From IMG/VR virus record IMGVR_UViG_3300049811_000412, positions 1 through 58,225 of that record: 58,225 nt of DNA; one strand, written 5' to 3'. The notes below the pieces were generated by a model. It was not told the origin of the DNA. It saw only the letters and a list, made by a program, of their open reading frames with translations, and did no database searches. Source of the DNA: a virus. This document shows positions 41,389 to 49,067 of the stretch, in pieces. The position numbers and the translations under genes were made by a program. Numbering within the stretch: the first letter of the stretch is position 1; each line of letters begins with the position of its first letter.

Positions 41389-41990
41389 TGGTGCTTAATC
41401 CACTCAATTGCCAACACCACTACGCTACCCACGCTAGCCAGAAACAACCACCACAGCCAGTTTGCCGTCGTCTTTGGCCCCGTCAGCACCAATGCAGCAA
41501 TGTCCCACACACTAACGGCCTTGGGCTGCTCTGGGGCTGGGACGGGGGGCTTGATATCGGTAGGGGTCAACTGCTTGCCCTCGGCATTGTCAGTATCGCC
41601 ACCCTGGGCGGTGAAGTGGCCATCAAAACTGAACTGGAGATGGGACTGGCCGATCATGATTTTGTCGTCCTCCTCAATCACAATCCACGGGCTAGGGTGC
41701 CCTCGCTTGCCCACCAAGATGCCCGCCTGGTACGTGCCATTGGTGGAGCCACAGTCTTGCAGCATCCACAGCGTTTTGGGTGTGCCGTCGGAAAGGGTGT
41801 TGTTCGGGCCATCCATGGGCGCAGCGCGGATCACCAAGTGGTGAGCACTTACCCAAGTATCGGCAATCCGAACGGCACAATCCGAGACACGACCTACCAC
41901 CCAGTGCTGAGGGCGGGTCGGGTCGTCCATCTTCAGCACCGTGGTTTTGTCGTTCTCAACAATGCGGATCACCAGTTGGGGCGGGGACAC
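41385..41990 (-). CDS. FHA-domain protein with C-terminal membrane anchor
   Basis: 201 residues. The N-terminal FHA domain shows the phosphothreonine-binding residues in VVGRVSDCAVRI (Gly33-Arg34), WVSAHHLVI (Ser48, His51) and GSTNGTY (81-87). A Pro-rich linker leads to a transmembrane helix (WLWWLFLASVGSVVVLAIEW, about 178-197). FHA domains bind phosphothreonine peptides from Ser/Thr kinases, which are abundant in cyanobacteria. Such a membrane-tethered form in a phage is unusual. Confidence 0.8.
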   Translation of the reverse strand: MSPPQLVIRIVENDKTTVLKMDDPTRPQHWVVGRVSDCAVRIADTWVSAHHLVIRAAPMDGPNNTLSDGTPKTLWMLQDCGSTNGTYQAGILVGKRGHPSPWIVIEEDDKIMIGQSHLQFSFDGHFTAQGGDTDNAEGKQLTPTDIKPPVPAPEQPKAVSVWDIAALVLTGPKTTANWLWWLFLASVGSVVVLAIEWIKHQ

Positions 41991-41998
41991 GGGGATAG

Positions 41999-42391
41999 CT
42001 ATAGCGACCTTAATTGTAGTTGCTGGGGGTCAGAATCCTCAGGGTGCAACGTTGCAGAGCCAGCGCCCAAAACGTTGTAAGTCTGCCGGATCGATAGCCG
42101 ATGCCTTCGCGCCAACTGTGGCACCGACATTCCCGCCGCTCGATCCGCACGGATGGCCTGATCACGGAACTCTCGCGCCAACTGCCGACTGAGAGGAAGC
42201 ACCAACCGCAATCCCCCAAACCGCTCACACAATGCCCTAGCCGCGTCCTCTCCCAGTAGGTCGGCCAGGGGATGGCCATAGGGGGTTTTTGGGACATAGA
42301 GAATCCCGCCCCCGTGGCGTTCAATCAGGATGCGGGTAGCATCATCGCCAATGGTTTGGCGTAGTTCGGCGGTCAGTGTCCCCTTCGGCAT
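41999..42391 (-). CDS. Mor-like transcription activator
   Basis: 130 residues. GDDATRILIERHGGGILYVPKT and LCERFGGLRLVLP resemble the dimerisation region of Mu Mor/C activators. AREFRDQAIRADRAAGMSVPQLARRHRLSIRQTYNVL is a helix-turn-helix like theirs. Mor-type proteins switch on middle or late phage genes. It is placed between early small genes and the late operon, a sensible position for a late activator. Confidence 0.65.
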   Translation of the reverse strand: MPKGTLTAELRQTIGDDATRILIERHGGGILYVPKTPYGHPLADLLGEDAARALCERFGGLRLVLPLSRQLAREFRDQAIRADRAAGMSVPQLARRHRLSIRQTYNVLGAGSATLHPEDSDPQQLQLRSL

Positions 42392-42418
42392 GATCAGGCT
42401 TTTGTTGGTGCCTCTAGG

Positions 42419-42496
42419 CTATCGCACAGCACTACCGAGTGGCACCGCCTTAAGCCAAGCATCGGCCTCTGGGGGCCATAGGGGAGCACGGGCCAT
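42419..42496 (-). CDS. Possible 25-residue translationally coupled ORF
   Basis: The ATG at 42496 overlaps the stop of the upstream gene (TGATG) and has GGAGGTG well placed before it. The product MARAPLWPPEADAWLKAVPL.. is short and acidic-aromatic. The strong ribosome site is the only support. Confidence 0.3.
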   Translation of the reverse strand: MARAPLWPPEADAWLKAVPLGSAVR

Positions 42497-42768
42497 CAGC
42501 GCACCTCCTGCGGGGCTGTAGCGCGCTCCAAGGCCAAGGACGACAGATTCTCCCTGAGTGACTGTGCAACGGCCCCTGCGGGCGGCAGGGCGTCACTGAG
42601 GGCACGTAACGCCTTGGGGTCGAGGTGGCGTAGGGCGACGGCCCAAACTTGCTGGCAAGCGGCGGGATCTAGATGGTACAAAGCGGTGGCCCATAGATGC
42701 TGTCCTACGGCAGGGTCAATGTGACCTAAGTGGGCAAGCTGGGCACTGAGGTGGATGGGGTTGGTCAT
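42496..42768 (-). CDS. Small Ala/His-rich protein, paralogue A
   Basis: About 90 residues from ATG 42768 (MTNPIHLSAQLAHLGHIDPAVGQHLWATALYHLDP..). It contains two internal repeats (QHLWATALYHLDPAA, QQVWAVALRHLDPKA). It is clearly paralogous to the protein at 48839-49063 (HLGHTDPAAAQQLWATALQHL, and a shared GAVAQSLR..LSSLALERAT end). Function unknown. Confidence 0.55.
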   Translation of the reverse strand: MTNPIHLSAQLAHLGHIDPAVGQHLWATALYHLDPAACQQVWAVALRHLDPKALRALSDALPPAGAVAQSLRENLSSLALERATAPQEVR

Positions 42769-42770
42769 GG

Positions 42771-43109
42771 TTAGCCTCTGATTTGAATGACTTGCAGATT
42801 TTCGCGGTCGCCAATGGCAGCAACAGAACTTAGCCCGGTGTGACAGCGATGCCCGGTCGGGTCGAACATATCCACCCAAAAGGCAGGGGGTAGTTCGCTG
42901 GCCAGTTCTAGCAGGGGTGCTAGCCATGCCTCGCTAAAGCGCTGGGTAAGCCACTGACGAGCGGCGGGTTGGTCGGGGTAGTCGAGTAGGGCGGTGATGG
43001 CTTGCACGGCGGCAAGGGCATCTCCAGCGGTGTTGATGTTGGCAACAGGAATAGAAGCATAGGGGCCGTCTGCGGTGCGAACGATGAGTGTCCAGGGTAG
43101 GGCAAACAT
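42771..43109 (-). CDS. Hypothetical early protein, 112 residues
   Basis: MFALPWTLIVRTADGPYASIPVANI.. has a beta-type N-terminus and a helical centre. It sits in the left-going cluster downstream of the primase, overlapping its upstream neighbour by one base. No family recognised. Confidence 0.5.
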   Translation of the reverse strand: MFALPWTLIVRTADGPYASIPVANINTAGDALAAVQAITALLDYPDQPAARQWLTQRFSEAWLAPLLELASELPPAFWVDMFDPTGHRCHTGLSSVAAIGDRENLQVIQIRG

Positions 43110-43591
43110 TAGGCAGCAATCTCCAAAACACGTTGAACAGATGGACGGGACAACACAGCACAGGCGCTTAGGGGTAAAGCATGGGAGCCTGAGAACTTAG
43201 CCCCGGTGACGGTGGCGAGTTCAGCTTTGATCGACTGAATCGTGAACTTGCCATAGAGCCAGGAGGAAGGATTGTTGTAGGCTTTGAACGCCTTTTCGAT
43301 CCGCTTTATGGCGTGTTCATCCTCGGCGGCTTTGGCATCCTCCCAATGGCAGGTGAGCCAGCGCTGATAGATCGCAGGGACTCCGGTGCAGAGGTCGCCC
43401 ACGGTAGGCCACCAATGGCAAGCCTCAACCATCTCTAGAGTTTCGCCCCCGTCTGGGGCTTGGAGGCGTAGCAGGACTTGGCCGTATTCGTTGCGGGTGC
43501 GGCGGAGGACTAGCAGCGGTTCGCCATAGGTGAGGCATACCGTATCGCCAGCCTTGGGTAGGGCGTCGGGGGGGTAGGTGGAGAAAAGCAT
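43109..43591 (-). CDS. Hypothetical early protein, 160 residues
   Basis: ATG 43591 is preferred because the shared leader motif precedes it by six bases; the frame is open ten codons further, through the motif itself. The N-terminal PDALPKAGDTVCLTYGEPLLVLRRTRNEYGQVLLRL looks like a small SH3-like barrel; the rest is helical. Function unknown. Confidence 0.5.
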   Translation of the reverse strand: MLFSTYPPDALPKAGDTVCLTYGEPLLVLRRTRNEYGQVLLRLQAPDGGETLEMVEACHWWPTVGDLCTGVPAIYQRWLTCHWEDAKAAEDEHAIKRIEKAFKAYNNPSSWLYGKFTIQSIKAELATVTGAKFSGSHALPLSACAVLSRPSVQRVLEIAA

Positions 43592-43597
43592 GGTTAC

Positions 43598-43610
43598 TGT
43601 CTTTTGTTGG
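43598..43610 (-). promoter_or_regulatory. Leader motif copy (43591 gene)
   Basis: CCAACAAAAGACA on the minus strand, then GTAACC and the ATG. There is no Shine-Dalgarno sequence between them. Confidence 0.55.
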
Positions 43611-43617
43611 TTGGTAT

Positions 43618-44139
43618 TCAAAACTCCTCACACTGCGCGAGGGCATTTTCTAATCCCCCATGCAGCGCAATCCATTCCGCCACACTCTGGGGCGGCGAGG
43701 TATGCCCCCGTGCCCTGCGGCGCTGTTCCGCCCAGCCCCGTTCTCGCTGGGCAACCTTGGCCTTCCATGAGTTCATCCAGTCGAAAAACTCCCAGGCATT
43801 CATGGGGGGTAAACCCAAATCCCTGAATGCCTGATTGAACGACCTCCAGATATTCCGCTCTGGCAGGGTGAGGTTATCCAGGGCAAAACCTTTCTCTTCA
43901 GAGATGTAGATTTTTTTACCCCTACCCCGTTCCTCCACATGGCGGTTGTAAGTCTCTACCACCTGTTGATGGGTGCTGGCCTTGCGGCTGGCCTTAGCGG
44001 CCTCATATTGGCGCTGTAGCTCGTGGAACGCCCAGGCTTCCCCGCCTGCATCCGGGTGCAAGATAGCGTCGTAACCCCGATAGGTGGCCTTGACTTCCGC
44101 CACCGTATTGCATTGAGAAAATAAGGTTAGATCCTTCAT
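43618..44139 (-). CDS. J-domain-like (DnaJ N-terminal) protein
   Basis: 173 residues. Residues about 12-48 (TVAEVKATYRGYDAILHPDAGGEAWAFHELQRQYEAAK) have the J-domain layout with the diagnostic HPD at about 28-30. The remainder is basic and helical (NRHVEERGRGKKIYISEEKG, WRSFNQAFRDLGLPPMNAWEFFDWMNSWK). It may recruit host DnaK to replication or assembly. It is encoded directly downstream of the primase. Confidence 0.6.
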   Translation of the reverse strand: MKDLTLFSQCNTVAEVKATYRGYDAILHPDAGGEAWAFHELQRQYEAAKASRKASTHQQVVETYNRHVEERGRGKKIYISEEKGFALDNLTLPERNIWRSFNQAFRDLGLPPMNAWEFFDWMNSWKAKVAQRERGWAEQRRRARGHTSPPQSVAEWIALHGGLENALAQCEEF

Positions 44140-44141
44140 TT

Positions 44142-46802
44142 CTAAAACTCCTCAAACCCAAAATCTTCCTCTGGCCGATCCGGGGTTATCGCCGAATAGT
44201 CCGGGGGCGCTTCGGGGTGGTGGCCATTGGAGGAATCCCCAGTGATAGGGATTGAGTCAGTAAAACTAAAATCTTGCCCCAAATCCTCAGAACCCTTATT
44301 CCTCGTGTCTTTTAGGGTTGTGTCAGTGATTGAGTCAGATTCAGTCAGAGGGTCACTGACCATTCGTAACCCTTGGTGTTCAAGGGTTTGAGTCGATTCA
44401 GTCAATGAGTCAGTGGAATTTGAGCAATGATTTTTATCAGCGTAGTAGGTCACTCGTTTGTGACCCTTGGGGCCGATGGTTTCCTGAAGCTCACCCCAGC
44501 CGTTGTCTGCCAGCTCCTGGAACAGCTTTAGGCAGAAAGCGGCGGGCTTCATGCCTTCGGCCCGTGCCAGCTTGTCCACGCGGCTCCCAGCGGCTCCTCG
44601 GGCAATATCCCTGGGGGTGATGCCGTCGCCCGTGCAGCAAGCGGCCTCTTGAATTTTGGCCAGTACGCCTTCTAGGCCATCGGTGGCGGTGGCCCCCATT
44701 AGGTAATAGAAATGGCGTTGGTAGTGCTGGGCCATGTGGTAGGCCCGTGCCAGTGTGTCAGCGGTGAGGGTCTGGGGTGCCTTGGTGCGGTCGTAGTAGC
44801 ATTCCAGGGCATGAACCGCCATGGCGAGGCGTAGGGTGTGCCCTGGTAGCTTCAGGAGCCACGGTTGAGCATTGCGGGTCGGCGCGGTTTGGTTCTTGAA
44901 GGTTTCTGCCACCTCGGTAAACAGATCGTCGGCGGCGTCAGTGGGGAGGATAGTACCCCAGTCTGTGGAGTCGACGAACTGGTAAACCTTGGTGAGTTCG
45001 GCGGGTAGCAGGGAAGCACCCTTAAACCGCTTGTAGGGAATCTCAGAGAGTACAACGCAAAGGAACCGCCCCAGGTGCCCTTGGGCATCCTCCGAAGTTT
45101 CAAAGGTCTTGGAGAAGATGCCCGGTTGAATGCCCCCGGCTAGGGATAGGCGGGTCGCCTCAACGGCGAAGGACTTGTCTTCATCAGCCCGATCCACCAG
45201 CAGCCCTTTGCCGCCCCAGGTTTCTAGGAGCATTTCGGGGCCGTCACCTTTCCCGTTGCTGTATTGAGTCAGTCCTTTGACAAACCCGGCAAACTCGTCA
45301 CGGTAGGCCAGCACCCCATTGTTCTCTTGGTCTGAGAGGCGCTTAACAATCCCCTCCGGGGTGGACTGACTGATTAGGTAGCGGCGGCATTTGGGTTTAG
45401 GGTCAGGGCGCACATCGTCGGATTTGTCTTTGGCCTTGGCCCGTTCCTGTTCGGCCCAGTCCTCTACTCGGAGCTTCCAGTTTTCAAACTCTCGTAGGTT
45501 CCACTTTTCCAGGGGGGACAGTACCAGGTCGAGCGCCCTGGATTTCCCAGCACCAGACTGCCCAATCAACAACGACCAGGCGACATTGGGTTCTTTCCAA
45601 CCGCTCATGTCTAGCCAGGTATCCCGCCCCATTAGCGACAGGGTAGCGGGCAGTAGGTAAGCCCAGATTGCCATGGGGTCAATGCAGTTGCGGGCCGCAT
45701 CGGTGCGGGCCATCTTGGCAAGGCGTTCTGGCAGCCACAGGAAGGGATCAAAGCTGCCGGGGGTAGTCATGGCCCTGGCAAACCGCGCCCATTCTTGGTC
45801 GGTGATCAGGTTCTCTTCAGGGTTATTTTCTGAAATATCCCCCTTAGAAGTCACTGACTGATTGACTGAATCACTAGAACCCTTGCTGTGCTTGGGTTTG
45901 GTTCTGTCAGAGGGGGTCTGACTGCTTGTGACTGAATCCCTGACTGAATGCCAGCCGTGCTTTTTAGCGAGGTGGCCCAACGTCCCCATGCCACGCCCAG
46001 AACGCTTAAAAGACTTCCACTTCAGGGCGCAAGCATTGGGGTCGTAGTTGGTGGCCCCTTGGCTCCAGTCCTCCCAGTCCTCCAATAGATCGGGGCTGGC
46101 ACTGTGCAGGGCCATGCCAATGTGAAGCCAGGTGTCGTAATCCTCGGTTGGCGGAATGGCGGCTAGATATTCCCGCGCCCAGTCGGCATCTGTTTTGGGG
46201 GCTGCGGTGGGTCGACTGGGTTTCTTCGGGGGTGCTGGCATTGGGTCTGGTGCGGCTCCCAACATCTGCTCAATCATCCACAGTGGGGCGGCGGTGATAG
46301 CGTCAGCGTCGTAAAGCCACTGATACCCTGATGTGGTTGGGTGCGCCCCCATCACAATGCTTTGGCATCCATCCCAGCGAAACTCTAGTTGCTCTGGTTT
46401 GCCGTCATCGCCCTTTTCCCCTGTTGGGATCTTGTGGGTTGCGATGTCGCCCCAAAACATTTCAGGGACACGATAGACGTACTGGGCACGACCTGGGCGA
46501 CCACTGGAAATGACCAACGTCTGAGGCAAGGCATCCTCCACCGCCTCGCCCGATAGCCGCCCTACCAGTGCCGTGCAGCTAGGGCCATCGTGGTCAAGGA
46601 ACAATAGCCCACCCGATGGAGTGCCACAGAGAACACCAACGGCATGGCAACGTCCGGCGTTGATTTCGGCTTGGATCTGTGCAGCCGTTCGAGGATTCTT
46701 TTGCCACTGCTTTTGATAGGGTTGCTTGCGATTCCCGCAAGCAACCAACCCCCAATGAGAGGGCAGTAGATTGAGATTGATAATTCCAGGTTGGAGGTTC
46801 AT
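44142..46802 (-). CDS. Primase-helicase (PrimPol-type N-terminus, P-loop helicase C-terminus)
   Basis: 886 residues from ATG 46802, which overlaps the leader-peptide stop (ATGA). The N-terminal part has a prim-pol-like LLFLDHDG (about residue 70) and QLEFRWDGCQSIVMG. A DUF3987-like ATPase domain carries Walker A LIGQSGAGKSRALDL (about residue 415). The Ser/Thr-rich linkers (for example around KGSSDSVNQSVTSKGD) are encoded by DNA words also found near the integrase. It primes and unwinds phage DNA. Confidence 0.8.
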   Translation of the reverse strand: MNLQPGIINLNLLPSHWGLVACGNRKQPYQKQWQKNPRTAAQIQAEINAGRCHAVGVLCGTPSGGLLFLDHDGPSCTALVGRLSGEAVEDALPQTLVISSGRPGRAQYVYRVPEMFWGDIATHKIPTGEKGDDGKPEQLEFRWDGCQSIVMGAHPTTSGYQWLYDADAITAAPLWMIEQMLGAAPDPMPAPPKKPSRPTAAPKTDADWAREYLAAIPPTEDYDTWLHIGMALHSASPDLLEDWEDWSQGATNYDPNACALKWKSFKRSGRGMGTLGHLAKKHGWHSVRDSVTSSQTPSDRTKPKHSKGSSDSVNQSVTSKGDISENNPEENLITDQEWARFARAMTTPGSFDPFLWLPERLAKMARTDAARNCIDPMAIWAYLLPATLSLMGRDTWLDMSGWKEPNVAWSLLIGQSGAGKSRALDLVLSPLEKWNLREFENWKLRVEDWAEQERAKAKDKSDDVRPDPKPKCRRYLISQSTPEGIVKRLSDQENNGVLAYRDEFAGFVKGLTQYSNGKGDGPEMLLETWGGKGLLVDRADEDKSFAVEATRLSLAGGIQPGIFSKTFETSEDAQGHLGRFLCVVLSEIPYKRFKGASLLPAELTKVYQFVDSTDWGTILPTDAADDLFTEVAETFKNQTAPTRNAQPWLLKLPGHTLRLAMAVHALECYYDRTKAPQTLTADTLARAYHMAQHYQRHFYYLMGATATDGLEGVLAKIQEAACCTGDGITPRDIARGAAGSRVDKLARAEGMKPAAFCLKLFQELADNGWGELQETIGPKGHKRVTYYADKNHCSNSTDSLTESTQTLEHQGLRMVSDPLTESDSITDTTLKDTRNKGSEDLGQDFSFTDSIPITGDSSNGHHPEAPPDYSAITPDRPEEDFGFEEF
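44309..44421. repeat. Dispersed TCAGTCA-type repeat, copy in the 3' part of the primase gene
   Basis: Includes ATTCAGTCAATGAGTCAGTGGAATTT (44396-44421), which differs by one base from 9045-9070 beside the integrase. AACCCTTGGTGTTCAAGGGTTTG also matches the AAACCCTTG block there. It is within coding sequence, encoding a low-complexity Ser/Thr linker. Confidence 0.6.
45852..45907. repeat. Dispersed TCAGTCA-type repeat, copy in the middle of the primase gene
   Basis: The 21 bases at 45852-45872 (starting CACTGACTGATTGACTGAAT) are identical to 9146-9166, one arm of the palindrome near the integrase. GAACCCTTGC and GGGTTTG blocks follow, as in the other copies. Confidence 0.6.
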
Positions 46803-46879
46803 GCCACACCCCCTTGAAACGCTGGGGATGCTGCCACAAACCATAGGCACACTGGCCTGAAATGCAGTAAAATATTCAT
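46799..46879 (-). CDS. Leader peptide coupled to the primase
   Basis: An ATG at 46879, 20 bases after a leader-motif copy, opens 26 codons (MNILLHFRPVCLWFVAASPA..) ending in a TGA that overlaps the primase ATG as ATGA. This gives the primase gene a translated leader and explains how a gene without its own strong ribosome site is started. Confidence 0.45.
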   Translation of the reverse strand: MNILLHFRPVCLWFVAASPAFQGGVA

Positions 46880-46898
46880 AATTTCCTTGTTACGAAAT

Positions 46899-46911
46899 TG
46901 TCTTTTGCTGG
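46899..46911 (-). promoter_or_regulatory. Leader motif copy (primase leader)
   Basis: CCAGCAAAAGACA (one base different from the consensus), preceded by GCAAAC as in the copies at 55.5 and 56.4 kb, 20 bases before ATG 46879. Confidence 0.5.
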
Positions 46912-46966
46912 GTTTGCTGACTGGTAATCAGCGTCCTCTAATTCTACCCTGCTACTCTGTCTGGTT

Positions 46967-47002
46967 CCCCCCTTGGCTCATCACCGAGGGGGGTATTTTT
47001 TT
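46967..47002 (+). terminator. Strong hairpin terminator before IS element 4
   Basis: CCCCCCTTGG pairs with CCGAGGGGGG across a seven-base loop, followed by TA and a run of T. It points to the plus strand, where no gene ends; on the minus strand it lies upstream of the primase, which reads away from it. It may be a remnant from before the IS inserted. Confidence 0.6.
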
Positions 47003-47032
47003 ACCAAAAACCTGGGTCTAAAGCCCCGTCCT

Positions 47033-47173
47033 TCAGGACGGCTTTTCTTCTTGCAACCGATCTATCCAGTCCTCCACAAGCTGGGTCATCGTTTTTTCTC
47101 TCTGTTCAGCAACGCGCCTAAGTTTTTCTAACCTAGTGCCGGACACCCTTAGATTAAGCCTTTCTTTTGCCAT
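47033..47173 (-). CDS. 46-residue ribbon-helix-helix protein inside the tnpB element
   Basis: From ATG 47173: MAKERLNLRVSGTRLEKLRR, then VAEQREKTMTQLVEDWIDRL. The pattern is a short strand followed by two helices, as in CopG/Arc. It is divergent from tnpB with 34 bases between starts, so it probably binds the shared control region. Its stop lies inside the left-end hairpin. It is likely a repressor of tnpB or a guide-RNA expression regulator. Confidence 0.65.
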   Translation of the reverse strand: MAKERLNLRVSGTRLEKLRRVAEQREKTMTQLVEDWIDRLQEEKPS

Positions 47174-47207
47174 TGTGCCTACACATTGTCTACCCATTCA
47201 TGTTATC

Positions 47208-48428
47208 ATGGATGACATGAAAGCACGATACCAGTACCGAATTTATCCAACACCGCAGCAGGTCAAAGGGCTAAATCAGCTTTTTGGGTGCTGCCGAGTT
47301 GTGTACAACGATGCCCTGGCGATTGTGCGGTCAGTACCGCAGGGCGAGAAGTGGCCTAGCAATGCTGAACTGCAAAAGCTGGTGATCACTCAAGCCAAAA
47401 AGACGGCTGAACGGGAATGGTTGGCCGATGTGTCAGTCGTTCCCTTGCAGCAGTCGGTTCAGGATTTGGGTGTCGCCTTTAGGAGCTTTTTCGAGAGCCG
47501 TAGCGGCAAACGAAAAGGGCCAAAGGTGGGCTTCCCTCGATTCAAAAAGAAGCTGAACCAACAGTCGGCACGATTTGTTCGGACGGGATTTTCTCTCAAG
47601 GGCAATAAGCTTGAACTGGCCAAACTAGGTCGATTCAAGGTGAAGTGGTCAAGGCCACTGCCCTCTGAGCCTAGTTCTGTGACCATTCTCCGTAATGCGG
47701 CTGGGCAATACCACGCCAGCTTTGTGGTGGAGGTTGGCCCCATCAGCATTGAGCCACTACGGCCCGCGATTGGGGTGGATCTGGGCATCAAAACCTTTGC
47801 CTTTCTAAGTACAGGTGACAGAGTAGAATCCCCTGGCTATAAGCGTTTAGACCGAAAGACAAGGCGATTTCAGCGTAAGCTGGCCCGTCAAACCAAGGGG
47901 TCTAAACGTCGTGAAAAGACTCGGCTCCGCATTGCAAAACTGAAGCTAAAAACGGCCAATATTCGAAGAGACTTTCTGCACAAGACCACGACCCAGCTAA
48001 TCCACGAAAACCAAGTGGTGGTGTTGGAAGACCTGGCTGTGAAGAATATGCTTGGAAACCGGAGTTTGGCACGGGCGATCAGTGAGCAAGGCTGGGGCAC
48101 CACACGGACGATGTGCGAGGCCAAGGCCAACATGGTCAACGACCGAGAGGTCAGGATCATCAGTCGGTGGGAACCAACCAGTCAGGTTTGTTCTGATTGC
48201 GGATTCCGATGGGGCAAGGTTGATCTATCGGTTCGTTCCATCCTCTGTGTGAGTTGTGGAACCGAACACGATAGAGATGGCAATGCTGCCAAAAATATCG
48301 AAAAGTCTGGGTTGGGGCTAACCCAAGACTCTAAATGGATAAAGAACGGGCATAAGACCAGGGTTTCTGGCAATCCGACTGCTTTGTCTAGCCAACCGTA
48401 CAGCGAACAGCTTGGACTGTTCGCCTAG
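47208..48428 (+). CDS. tnpB: RNA-guided nuclease TnpB, full length
   Basis: About 406 residues (start ATG 47208; ATG 47217 is an alternative). The N-terminal MKARYQYRIYPTPQQVKGLN is typical. RuvC residues are visible in GVDLGIKTF, VVVLEDLAVKN and DRDGNAAKNI, and the zinc ribbon in CSDCGFRWGK..CVSCGTEH, so it should be catalytically competent. It is close to the truncated TnpB of element 2. No tnpA is present, so movement would need a transposase in trans. Confidence 0.9.
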   Translation: MDDMKARYQYRIYPTPQQVKGLNQLFGCCRVVYNDALAIVRSVPQGEKWPSNAELQKLVITQAKKTAEREWLADVSVVPLQQSVQDLGVAFRSFFESRSGKRKGPKVGFPRFKKKLNQQSARFVRTGFSLKGNKLELAKLGRFKVKWSRPLPSEPSSVTILRNAAGQYHASFVVEVGPISIEPLRPAIGVDLGIKTFAFLSTGDRVESPGYKRLDRKTRRFQRKLARQTKGSKRREKTRLRIAKLKLKTANIRRDFLHKTTTQLIHENQVVVLEDLAVKNMLGNRSLARAISEQGWGTTRTMCEAKANMVNDREVRIISRWEPTSQVCSDCGFRWGKVDLSVRSILCVSCGTEHDRDGNAAKNIEKSGLGLTQDSKWIKNGHKTRVSGNPTALSSQPYSEQLGLFA

Positions 48429-48469
48429 CCGGAGAATCCCCGCACCTTTAGGTCGGGGAGCGTGTCAAA
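48380..48469 (+). ncRNA. Predicted omega/reRNA of IS element 4
   Basis: The end of tnpB and the following right end fold into a hairpin with loop CTTTAG, then GGGAGCGTGTCAA. The predicted guide, immediately downstream, reads ATCACCGCCTTGCTGCTAGG. It comes from the interrupted phage gene, so the element could target the unoccupied site. The 5' limit is not known. Confidence 0.5.
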
Positions 48470-48826
48470 TCACCGCCTTGCTGCTAGGTAAGCTGGCGAG
48501 GTAAGCCAGCACCGCCTTTTGGTGAACTTCCGGGGCGTGTTGATTCGCCACAAAGTCCAGCATCAGATCGCGGTGAAATAACACCTGTCGGCTGCTGGGC
48601 CGCGTCCAGTGTGCGCCCTGGATTAGGCGGGGCTGCAACTTGTGGCCTTGGCCCAAACGCCACACCTTCTTCGCTCAGCACGGGCGACCATTTCAGGGGG
48701 GTGCTGGTCGGGGTGGGCGGTGATGTAGGCCGCGATGGCCAACGCATCCTCTAGGCGATGGCTGGCACGGCTCAGTCCCTTGGTGAGGGCTTCGCCCGCG
48801 GCGGGGGATAAGCTGAGGTTTTGCAT
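48465..48826 (-). pseudogene. Hypothetical early gene, frameshifted and cut by IS element 4
   Basis: From ATG 48826 (AGGAG upstream) the frame gives MQNLSLSPAAGEALTKGLSR..EMVARAE and then drifts into an unlikely sequence. A one-base shift near 48665 restores VWRLGQGHKLQPRLIQGAHW..HQKAVLAYLASLPSSKAVI. That frame ends in a TGA furnished by the IS end. It therefore has two lesions, a frameshift and loss of the C-terminus. Function unknown. Confidence 0.5.
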
Positions 48827-48838
48827 GTTGGTGGTCTC

Positions 48839-49063
48839 CTAGGCGGTTTTCTGTGGGCTGGTAGCGCGTTCCATGGCAAGGCTGCTGAGTTGATCGCGCA
48901 GGGATTGAGCAACGGCCCCGGTGGGCGGCATGGCCTCGGCTAGTGCGCGAAGGCCACGAGGGGGAAGATGCTGCAAGGCAGTGGCCCAAAGTTGTTGAGC
49001 AGCAGCAGGGTCGGTGTGGCCAAGGTGGGCAAATTGGGCGGATGCATGATTGAGGTTGGCCAT
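48839..49063 (-). CDS. Small Ala/His-rich protein, paralogue B
   Basis: 74 residues, MANLNHASAQFAHLGHTDPAAAQQLWATALQHLPP.., matching paralogue A at 42496-42768 over most of its length but lacking one internal repeat. It lies in the leftward early cluster. Two diverged copies in one phage suggest a useful, perhaps dosage- or variant-dependent, early function. Confidence 0.55.
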   Translation of the reverse strand: MANLNHASAQFAHLGHTDPAAAQQLWATALQHLPPRGLRALAEAMPPTGAVAQSLRDQLSSLAMERATSPQKTA

Positions 49064-49067
49064 GGGT

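Larger units (their letters stand above)
47013..48469 (+). mobile_element. IS200/IS605-family element 4 (tnpB + RHH, no tnpA)
   Basis: The left end is marked by the hairpin CCGTCC-TTCA-GGACGG (about 47024-47041), the right end by the hairpin at about 48437-48457 and the terminal GTGTCAA at 48469. It carries only tnpB and a small divergent RHH gene. It interrupts the 3' end of the minus-strand gene at 48465-48826. The exact left boundary is uncertain. Confidence 0.75.

Noticed and set aside
41199-42080. A 293-codon open frame antisense to the FHA gene
   Set aside because: It covers the FHA and adjacent small genes, which have clear motifs and overlap-coupled starts; its own product is compositionally odd.
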